A stretch of 8,427 bases of DNA from CALAZP01 sp964410725 (lineage in GTDB: Bacteria; Bacteroidota; Bacteroidia; Chitinophagales; Saprospiraceae). Positions within the stretch are counted from its first letter, which is position 1. Each line of letters begins with the position of its first letter. Where the stretch lies: contig CAYPID010000063.1 in assembly GCA_964410725.1 (NCBI GenBank), positions 1 through 8,427 on the forward strand, read 5' to 3'. Shown here one piece after another: positions 1 to 5,525 of the stretch. The position numbers were made by a program, and so were the translations under genes. Under the pieces are notes generated by a model that searched no databases, had not been told where the DNA came from, and worked only from the letters and a program-made list of their open reading frames with translations.

Positions 1-38
1 CTTTACCCTCCATCTTTAAGCCTAACTCCCTTCCGTAA

Positions 39-53
39 TCAACGCTCCGTTGA
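39..53 (-). other. Small inverted repeat in leftward leader
   Basis: Positions 39-44 and 48-53 are perfect 6-bp inverted repeats (TCAACG / CGTTGA) around a 3-base loop. They fall in the untranslated leader expected from the promoters at 75-105 and 183-213. There is no U-tract, so this is not an intrinsic terminator; it may be a leader hairpin. The hairpin is weak and could be chance. Confidence 0.3.
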
Positions 54-74
54 ACGCTTTTTCAAATGGGACTG

Positions 75-105
75 CAAAATTAATTTGAAAAATTGAAACG
101 ACCAA
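75..105 (-). promoter_or_regulatory. Leftward Bacteroidota-type promoter (proximal)
   Basis: Read on the minus strand, TAATTTTG (75-82) matches the Bacteroidota -7 consensus TAnnTTTG, and TTG (103-105) lies 20 bases upstream as the -33 element. Transcription would start near 68 and leave the window at the left edge. The gene served is not visible. The leader contains a TCAACG/CGTTGA inverted repeat (39-53), and an ATG at 11-13 on this strand could be its start codon. The match is seen directly; activity is inferred. Confidence 0.6.
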
Positions 106-182
106 ATAAAAATTAAAAAAAATTTGAATATTTTTTGAATCGAATCATTTTAGTTGCTGATGTCTTTCCATCGAAGCGGATG

Positions 183-213
183 CAAATGTAAACTCAATTT
201 TAATTCTACGCAA
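183..213 (-). promoter_or_regulatory. Leftward Bacteroidota-type promoter (distal)
   Basis: A second minus-strand promoter in the same direction as the one at 75-105: TACATTTG (183-190) fits TAnnTTTG, with TTG (211-213) 20 bases upstream. It lies 108 bases behind the proximal promoter, so the two appear to be tandem promoters for one strongly expressed or doubly controlled transcript beyond the left edge. No reading frame of useful length lies between them. Confidence 0.5.
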
Positions 214-312
214 CCTTAATTCAAAAATAAATTTAACTATATGTACAAACTACACATTATCAATAAAATGCATTTGAAAAAAAATTCAATCCCGCCTCCG
301 TATAGAATTGAT

Positions 313-320
313 TAACTTTG
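313..320 (+). promoter_or_regulatory. Probable -7 element for serC
   Basis: TAACTTTG is an exact TAnnTTTG match 25 bases before the serC start codon, giving an expected leader of about 20 bases. No TTG is present at the usual 19-20 base distance upstream, so the -33 half is missing or degenerate and this may be a weaker or activated promoter. Confidence 0.45.
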
Positions 321-345
321 TTCTTCATTAAAACCATCCATACCA

Positions 346-1419
346 ATGATGAGAAAACACAATTTTAATGCCGGCCCAGCTATACTTCCAGCTGACGTCA
401 TTAAACAAGCCAGTGAAGCAGCAGCAGATTTCATGGGAAGCGGAATGTCCATACTCGAAATTTCCCACCGAAGTCCTGATTTCGTTCCTCTATTGGATGA
501 AGCTACCGCCCTAGTAAAAGAACTAATTGGCCTTTCCGATGAGTATGAGGTTCTTTTCCTCACCGGAGGAGCAAGCTCACAATTCTTCATGACCGCTATG
601 AATCTTCTTCCTCCTAACGGTACCGCCGCCTATGTCGATACTGGCAGTTGGTCCTCGAAGGCGATTAAAGAAGCCAAGCGTTTTGGTGAAATTACCGTCG
701 TAGCCTCTTCCAAAGAAAGCAACTATAATTATATCCCCAAAGATTATGCAGTTCCCACCAATGCCTCTTATCTGCATATCACCACCAATAACACCATATT
801 CGGGACTCAATACAAAAATCTACCCAATACCTCCATTCCCTTGGTAGCGGATATGTCCTCTGATATCATGTCCAAACCTATAGACTATCAGAAATTCTCC
901 GTCATCTATGCAGGCGCTCAAAAAAACCTAGGACCTGCAGGAGTTTCACTCGTAATTGTTAAAAAGGATGCGTTAGGTAAAACCGGAAGAGATCTGCCCT
1001 CTATGTTGAATTATCAAACCCATATCGATAACCAATCTTCATTCAACACGCCTCCAGTATTTCCAATTTATGTAACCCTCCTTACCCTGAGATGGATCAA
1101 AGCATTCGGTGGGCTGCATAAAATGAATCAGCACAATGAAACTAAAGCTGGCCATCTTTACAATGCACTGGATGCCAATCCTCTATTTATTGGCACAGCA
1201 GCAAAAGAAGATCGATCTGATATGAACGTTACTTTTTTACTCAAAGATGAAAGCTTGCAAAAAGAATTTCTTGAAGTCTGCAAAGCAGCAGATATTGAAG
1301 GTATCAAAGGACACCGCTCCGTTGGAGGTTTTAGAGCATCAATCTACAACGCACTACCAGTGGAAAGTGTCCAACACCTGATTGAAGTAATGGATGATTT
1401 TGCCAACAAAAAAGGTTAA
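346..1419 (+). CDS. serC: Phosphoserine aminotransferase
   Basis: SerC is a PLP enzyme that converts 3-phosphohydroxypyruvate and glutamate to 3-phosphoserine and 2-oxoglutarate in cytoplasmic serine synthesis; in many bacteria it also acts in PLP synthesis. The 357-residue product has the usual length and diagnostic motifs: N-terminal FNAGPAILP (7-15), the substrate-binding HR pair (41-42), GGASSQF (74-80), W102, the cofactor-side ADMSSD (168-173, with D169) and the Schiff-base lysine K193 in AGAQKNLGPAG. Two ATGs sit in tandem at 346 and 349; the second gives MRKHNFNAGP, the more typical family N-terminus, so the true start may be 349. No Shine-Dalgarno sequence is visible, as is normal in this phylum. 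The next gene starts 3 bases after the stop and is probably co-transcribed. serA, a frequent neighbour in this phylum, does not follow here. Confidence 0.96.
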   Translation: MMRKHNFNAGPAILPADVIKQASEAAADFMGSGMSILEISHRSPDFVPLLDEATALVKELIGLSDEYEVLFLTGGASSQFFMTAMNLLPPNGTAAYVDTGSWSSKAIKEAKRFGEITVVASSKESNYNYIPKDYAVPTNASYLHITTNNTIFGTQYKNLPNTSIPLVADMSSDIMSKPIDYQKFSVIYAGAQKNLGPAGVSLVIVKKDALGKTGRDLPSMLNYQTHIDNQSSFNTPPVFPIYVTLLTLRWIKAFGGLHKMNQHNETKAGHLYNALDANPLFIGTAAKEDRSDMNVTFLLKDESLQKEFLEVCKAADIEGIKGHRSVGGFRASIYNALPVESVQHLIEVMDDFANKKG

Positions 1420-1422
1420 TGA

Positions 1423-2139
1423 TTGGAAATAAAAATTATCAAGGAGGGGCGTAAAACCGCTTCTTGTAGTTTCAAAGATGGAGCACTGGTAGTCAAAATG
1501 CCAAATTGGATCAGTTCAACCGAGGAACAAAGGATTTTGCGTAGGTTCGTCAATTGGGCGCAAAAAAGAATTGCAAAAAATCCCAACTTATTGTTGCCTA
1601 CTAGTCTTCCATCTTTTCAAACGGGCCAAAGGGTTCAGGTTTCCAACCAACAATTCTTTTTATTTATACACCCAGATTTTCCCCCAGAACATTTGAGAAA
1701 GAAAATACAAACCATCCCATCAACCCATATTCTTTCAGTAAAAACTGCTAAAAAAACGCCAGAACACCTTCATAAAGCCGTCACTAAAGCTATTGGCCAA
1801 CACTTCCTCCCTGCCGTAACTCAAAGAGTCAATCGGTTGAACCAATTACATTTTCGACAAACAATAAAAGGAGTTCAGTTAAAATATATGAAAACGAGAT
1901 GGGGTTCTTGTTCAAGTTCTGGCAACATCAGTCTCTCTTCTAGATTATTGCTGGCACCTACCGAAGTTCTGGACTATGTCATTGTGCATGAATTAGCACA
2001 TCGCCTAGAAATGAATCACTCCCGAAATTTTTGGAAATTGGTCCATGAAGCAGACCCTAACTATAAAGAAAAGGAAGAGTGGTTGAAAAAACATGGTCGG
2101 ACTTGCGAGTTTTGGCCTCTAGACAAATCCGACCAATAA
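1423..2139 (+). CDS. YgjP-like (DUF45/WLM-type) zinc metallopeptidase
   Basis: A 238-residue cytoplasmic protein of the YgjP/DUF45 metallopeptidase family. The conserved C-terminal core is present: RWGSC (159-163), a hydrophobic stretch, then HELAH (189-193) as the HExxH zinc and catalytic motif, and the downstream NHSxxFW with H199 as the expected third zinc ligand. The N-terminal part is the basic, strand-rich region usual for the family. An in-frame TGA at 1420-1422 closes the frame immediately upstream, so the only early start is TTG at 1423, preceded by AAAGG about 7 bases away. The next in-frame ATG is at 1498 (residue 26) and would remove the first strands. TTG fits the family length better. 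The gene lies 3 bases after serC and is probably translationally coupled. The in vivo substrate of this family is largely unknown. Confidence 0.88.
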   Translation: MEIKIIKEGRKTASCSFKDGALVVKMPNWISSTEEQRILRRFVNWAQKRIAKNPNLLLPTSLPSFQTGQRVQVSNQQFFLFIHPDFPPEHLRKKIQTIPSTHILSVKTAKKTPEHLHKAVTKAIGQHFLPAVTQRVNRLNQLHFRQTIKGVQLKYMKTRWGSCSSSGNISLSSRLLLAPTEVLDYVIVHELAHRLEMNHSRNFWKLVHEADPNYKEKEEWLKKHGRTCEFWPLDKSDQ

Positions 2140-2143
2140 ATAT

Positions 2144-2590
2144 TTAATCGTTAACTACCTCAATGGTAATCTCTTGATGTACTTCAGGGTGGAAGTGAAC
2201 CTCAGCTTTATAGCTGCCCAATTCTTTAACCTCCTCAGGAATATGAATGAATCTTCGCTCCAAATCAATTTCTAATTGGTCCTTAATCGCTGCTGCAATC
2301 TGGACATTGGTTACGCTTCCGAAAATTTTTCCAGTAGTTCCAGCTTTTGCTCCAATCTTAATAGTAGCACTTGCCAACTTAGCAGCTAAGGCCTGGTAAT
2401 CAGATATTTTTTGAGCTTCCACTTCAGCTTCTTTAGCCCTCAATTCATCTAATTTTCCCTTATTGGCTGCATTCGCAATAATTGCCATTCCTTGAGGAAT
2501 CAAATAATTCCTTGCGTATCCAGGCTTGACACTAACAATCTCGTGTTTGTCGCCTACCTTATCTATATGTTGTAAGAGAATAATATCCAT
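2144..2590 (-). CDS. rplI: 50S ribosomal protein L9
   Basis: L9 binds 23S rRNA near the base of the L1 stalk and helps hold the reading frame. The 148-residue protein has the full family architecture: an N-terminal RNA-binding domain (1-45) with VGDKHEIVSVKPGYARNYLIPQGMA, a long charged connecting helix (about 42-75, rich in K, E and A), and a C-terminal domain with GKIFGSVTN and the acidic EIDLERR segment. It is the last gene of the leftward ribosomal cluster, 13 bases after rpsR. Its stop codon lies 4 bases from the stop of the convergent metallopeptidase gene, and no terminator hairpin is visible there. Confidence 0.97.
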   Translation of the reverse strand: MDIILLQHIDKVGDKHEIVSVKPGYARNYLIPQGMAIIANAANKGKLDELRAKEAEVEAQKISDYQALAAKLASATIKIGAKAGTTGKIFGSVTNVQIAAAIKDQLEIDLERRFIHIPEEVKELGSYKAEVHFHPEVHQEITIEVVND

Positions 2591-2603
2591 AAGAATTAAT
2601 TTA

Positions 2604-2870
2604 CTATTTTAATAAGTCAGTTACATAAGGTAAAATAGCTAAATGTCTCGCACGCTTAATAGCAGTGGAAACTTTTCGCTGGTACTTTAAGGAATTACCA
2701 GTAATTCTCCTTGGGAGAATCTTACCTTGTTCGTTTACAAACTGCTTAAGAAAGTCAGCATCTTTGTAATCGATGTGCTTTATTCCAAACTTACGGAACC
2801 TGCAATATTTAGATCTATTCTGACCTATCTTAGGATTGCTTAAAAACTTTATATCGTCTCTTGAAGCCAT
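2604..2870 (-). CDS. rpsR: 30S ribosomal protein S18
   Basis: S18 forms a heterodimer with S6 on the 30S platform. The 88-residue product has the family core: KYCRFRKFGIKHIDYKDADFL (22-42), then LPRRITG, SLKYQRKVSTAIKRARHLA and LPY near the end. The ATG at 2868-2870 gives the expected length. It sits between rpsF (40-base gap) and rplI (13-base gap), the classic order. Many Proteobacteria and Firmicutes place priB or ssb between rpsF and rpsR; there is none here, as is usual for Bacteroidota. Confidence 0.97.
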   Translation of the reverse strand: MASRDDIKFLSNPKIGQNRSKYCRFRKFGIKHIDYKDADFLKQFVNEQGKILPRRITGNSLKYQRKVSTAIKRARHLAILPYVTDLLK

Positions 2871-2910
2871 GATTAATCGTTTAAATTGATAAAATTAGTG
2901 AATCAGCTGC

Positions 2911-3309
2911 CTATCCTGCTTTTTCCTCTTCTTCTTTCTTGGCTGCTGCAGCCGCATCTGCTGCTTTCTTGCGGTTTCCAACCTTTCCGTCTCTCTTGTC
3001 TTGGTTGTACTGCACCCCATACTTGTCTAAGGATATCACCAAGAAGCGCATGATTCGCTCATCTCTCCGCATGGCCAATTCTAAGGCATCAATAATAGAA
3101 ACCGTCTCACCGGAAAATTCAATACAGAAATACACACCAGAGTGTCTTTTCTTAATGGGATAGGCCAATTGGCGTAAGCCCATTTCGTCAACGTGAACAA
3201 TCTTGGCTCCCGATTGGGAAATTTGATCTTCATACGTCTGAGCTGTCGATTTAATTTCTTCCCCTGACAGCACTGGGTCAACGATGAATGTTACTTCGTA
3301 ATTTCTCAT
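2911..3309 (-). CDS. rpsF: 30S ribosomal protein S6
   Basis: S6 is the S18 partner on the 30S platform. The 132-residue protein begins MRNYEVTFIVDP, the normal family start, and carries LAYPIKKRHSGVY (48-60) and RRDERIMRFLV (81-91), which contribute to the S18 interface and the RNA-binding sheet. From about residue 105 it has a low-complexity Lys/Ala/Glu tail (GNRKKAADAAAAAKKEEEEKAG), longer than the compact globular core and likely disordered. It leads the rpsF-rpsR-rplI operon and has its own promoter at 3349-3378. No Shine-Dalgarno sequence is present. Confidence 0.97.
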   Translation of the reverse strand: MRNYEVTFIVDPVLSGEEIKSTAQTYEDQISQSGAKIVHVDEMGLRQLAYPIKKRHSGVYFCIEFSGETVSIIDALELAMRRDERIMRFLVISLDKYGVQYNQDKRDGKVGNRKKAADAAAAAKKEEEEKAG

Positions 3310-3348
3310 TGGATCAGACTATATTTAAAAATTAGTTAAAAAAGAGTG

Positions 3349-3378
3349 CAAATATAAAGGATTATTCCAAATAATCAA
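3349..3378 (-). promoter_or_regulatory. rpsF-rpsR-rplI promoter
   Basis: On the minus strand, TATATTTG (3349-3356) is an exact TAnnTTTG and TTG (3376-3378) is exactly 19 bases upstream, the ideal Bacteroidota spacing. The start site is expected near 3343, giving a leader of about 34 bases before the rpsF ATG at 3309. The -33 TTG overlaps the TGA stop codon of the upstream caspase gene (3375-3377), so the promoter partly lies inside that gene. Confidence 0.75.
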
Positions 3379-5312
3379 GGCCTTACAGAAACGGTCATGT
3401 TTTCATCATAATCTCCATCAATTACCGGAGACTGCGCATTATGGGTATATCCTCTTACTTCGCGGTAAACAAATTCATATAGTTCTTTAACGGTTACCAG
3501 CCGATTGTTGTCTGCATCAGCCTCTCCCTTTAATCCCCGTATTAAATAATGACTGAATACCCCCTGCCGAACTTCACTGGATTCCAATGAAGTCTCCTCA
3601 CTCTTAGAGGATAAAATCAAAGCTGTCCCTTTCCGGGCACTTGCTAAGGTCGAATAATAATCCGTTAATATAGACCCAATATCTCCCCCACGCATCGACA
3701 GTAAACTACCCGAATGACAAGCATCAGCAATGCATAGTTTATACTTGGCAGGTGATCGGTCTAAGAGCGCTGTAATTTCATTGTGAAATAATTTATTGCC
3801 ATATCCATCAAAATCGATAGGTAGAAATGCCCCTTGTAAACCGTGTCCTGAAAAGTATAAAAACAGCAAATCTTCTGGCCCAGCTTGGCTGAAAACAGAC
3901 TGCATGGTTCGAAGAATATTACTTCGCGTAGCATCTTCATCAATTAAGATATTGATTTGTTCATCGGGCAAGGCCCCCCCCTGCGGACTTTTTAGAAATG
4001 CATATATTCTGTAAGCATCATCATCGGTATAACGCAAAGCCGGCATGTGCTTGTAGGCTGCAACTCCAATAATCAAAGCCCATACCTTAGGTCTATTAGA
4101 GTCCTCAACTAGTTCAACTGCATCAAAAATCGGCTGCGGTGGCATCCCTACAGCTACCTTTTCCTTTTTGTTGCCCAGAAAAGCACCTTTCTCCCAAAAT
4201 CCCTCCTTCTCGGTTCCATCTGATAAATACAAAGTACCGTATCCTTCCAAAGCAGCCTCTTTCATACCGCCTTCGTACCTATTGCCATTGGCATAAGTAA
4301 CCAATCCACTACCGTCTGGAACCCCAGCTTTAAAAGTGCCGACGTAAGAAGTACCATCCTCATAGATGTAAGTTCCATACCCCTCCAGACAATCCCCTTT
4401 AATACATCCCAATTGCTTGGTCGCTCCCATATATTCCCCCTCTTTCCATTGACCCGCTATTTCCGCTCCATCCACTTTGGTGAGTTGACCTATCCCTTCG
4501 GGAAAACCCGCCTTAAATGAACCCCTGTAAAGGTCTCCATTGGCATACTCAAAAGTGCCTTGGCCAGAAGGTTGACCTTCTTTAAAAAACCCACTGTAAC
4601 GACTGCCATCTGGATATCCATAGACTCCCTCCCCATTTCGACAATCTCCGGAAATACATCCACTTTGAACCACTAGTTCTACAGGCATCCTCCAATTCTC
4701 ATCAAAATTACCCTCAGCATCTACCGGTAACCCCTGATGCCACAAACCAGTGCGTTTGCTGCCATCTACATAGGTTTTAGTTCCGTTGCCATGCGGTTGT
4801 CTCGCCTTCCATGACCCTTGATATTTACTCCCATCCGGGTAATAACATATTCCAACCCCTTGAATTTCTCCTTCAAAAAACTCTCCTACATACACTGCCC
4901 CATTAGGAAACACATACATACCCTGCCCATTTTGACAATTGCCCGAAATACAACCAGATTCACCAACACCCCGCTCTGTCAATTCAGGTACTCCTTGATC
5001 CCGTAAACTAGATTGCTCCAACACGCCATTTTTCCAAATTCCCTCCAATATTTGACCAGACGACAATAACTTTTTTCCTTTTCCATGAGGAAACCCATTT
5101 AACCATTCCCCCTCATATTGACTGCCATCTGCAAAATACCCCTTGCCCAATCCGGTCATTTGACCCTCTGAAAATACTCCTGCATACCTATAAGCATCCT
5201 GTCGAACCAGAACACCATAACCATTTTGACAATCTCCTGACAGACATTGTCCACTAAGGATAGAGGCCATAAGAAGCGCACCAAAAACCAATATTATAGG
5301 CTGCTTTTTCAT
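3375..5312 (-). CDS. Exported MORN-repeat protein with C-terminal caspase-like (C14) peptidase domain
   Basis: The ATG at 5310-5312 gives 645 residues and a typical signal peptide (MKKQPIILVFGALLMASILSGQ). The frame stays open to a GTG at 5330, which would add six polar residues and is less likely. Four long units follow, each opening with C-x4-C-x2-G-x-G (cysteines at 23/28, 121/126, 219/224, 303/308; periods 98, 98, 84) and holding about three MORN repeats (YxGxF..G...G.G). From about 409 comes a caspase-fold domain: WALIIGVAAYKHMPALRYTDDDA, catalytic His490 in YFSGHG and catalytic Cys532 in DACHSG, then SSKSEETSLES and a conserved-looking end, SPVIDGDYDENM. The His/Cys dyad is intact, so activity is plausible. 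The cysteine before the mature region does not fit a lipobox. MORN repeats are known for membrane or lipid association and as scaffolds; function here is unknown. No T9SS C-terminal sorting domain is evident. Confidence 0.85.
   Translation of the reverse strand: MKKQPIILVFGALLMASILSGQCLSGDCQNGYGVLVRQDAYRYAGVFSEGQMTGLGKGYFADGSQYEGEWLNGFPHGKGKKLLSSGQILEGIWKNGVLEQSSLRDQGVPELTERGVGESGCISGNCQNGQGMYVFPNGAVYVGEFFEGEIQGVGICYYPDGSKYQGSWKARQPHGNGTKTYVDGSKRTGLWHQGLPVDAEGNFDENWRMPVELVVQSGCISGDCRNGEGVYGYPDGSRYSGFFKEGQPSGQGTFEYANGDLYRGSFKAGFPEGIGQLTKVDGAEIAGQWKEGEYMGATKQLGCIKGDCLEGYGTYIYEDGTSYVGTFKAGVPDGSGLVTYANGNRYEGGMKEAALEGYGTLYLSDGTEKEGFWEKGAFLGNKKEKVAVGMPPQPIFDAVELVEDSNRPKVWALIIGVAAYKHMPALRYTDDDAYRIYAFLKSPQGGALPDEQINILIDEDATRSNILRTMQSVFSQAGPEDLLFLYFSGHGLQGAFLPIDFDGYGNKLFHNEITALLDRSPAKYKLCIADACHSGSLLSMRGGDIGSILTDYYSTLASARKGTALILSSKSEETSLESSEVRQGVFSHYLIRGLKGEADADNNRLVTVKELYEFVYREVRGYTHNAQSPVIDGDYDENMTVSVRP
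4406..5246 (-). repeat. Four-fold internal MORN/Cys-pair repeat within the caspase gene
   Basis: The first cysteine codons of the four C-x4-C motifs are at 5244-5246, 4950-4952, 4656-4658 and 4404-4406, spaced 294, 294 and 252 bases. Each marks the start of a long unit of about 84-98 residues holding three MORN repeats; the fourth unit continues to roughly 4155. The equal first two periods suggest growth by duplication of a three-MORN module, with the third and fourth units lacking the linker of about 14 residues found at the end of units one and two. Confidence 0.7.
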
Positions 5313-5454
5313 GATTGTTGAATTGGTCACAAATATTACAAAAATTAATCAATTGAATGAAATCCTAAACCAATTTCAAAAATTTAAGTTTCCAATCTGA
5401 CAGCGTTTTGGTATTCCAGACGTTTTGTTAATAGTTTGATGATATAGGCGTTTG

Positions 5455-5500
5455 AAAACAGTCCCTTAGTTTACACTCACTTTTTAGGGGCTGTTTTTTT
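5455..5500 (+). terminator. Intrinsic terminator hairpin in divergent intergenic region
   Basis: AAAACAGTCCCT (5455-5466) pairs with AGGGGCTGTTTT (5486-5497) in a 12-bp stem with one G-U pair and a 19-base loop, followed by an uninterrupted T-tract to 5500. In the rightward direction it looks like a standard Rho-independent terminator. No rightward gene lies upstream of it; the antiporter starts 26 bases downstream. It is therefore a candidate leader attenuator for the antiporter, or the end of a short rightward RNA arising inside 5331-5455. Confidence 0.55.
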
Positions 5501-5525
5501 ATATCTTTAAGTCAAAATCCTGAAA

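Larger units (their letters stand above)
1..345. other. Intergenic region without genes
   Basis: This AT-rich stretch has no reading frame worth calling on either strand; the longest open frame from an ATG (around 158) is about 19 codons. Its content is regulatory: two leftward promoters, a leader hairpin and a -7 element for serC. It therefore acts as a divergent promoter region between serC and an unseen leftward gene. Confidence 0.7.

Noticed and set aside
577..810. Minus-strand frame of 77 codons inside serC (and another at 312-590)
   Set aside because: Both lie antisense within a clearly conserved gene, have no recognisable domain and no promoter, so they are shadow frames.
3310..3348. 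S6:S18 autoregulatory leader structure before rpsF
   Set aside because: The leader is only about 34 bases, AT-rich, and shows no stem with the CCG-type bulge expected for the known S6:S18 binding motif.
5240..5312. Lipoprotein signal (lipobox) in the caspase protein
   Set aside because: The residues before the first cysteine are L-S-G-Q; Gln at -1 does not fit a lipobox, so a type I signal is more likely.
5313..5330. GTG start at 5330 for the caspase gene
   Set aside because: It would put six polar residues before MKK and a hydrophobic signal segment; the ATG at 5310-5312 gives a normal signal peptide.
5502..5509. TATCTTTA as a -7 promoter element for the antiporter
   Set aside because: It misses the final G of TAnnTTTG and has no TTG at 19-20 bases upstream; that position falls in the terminator stem-loop.
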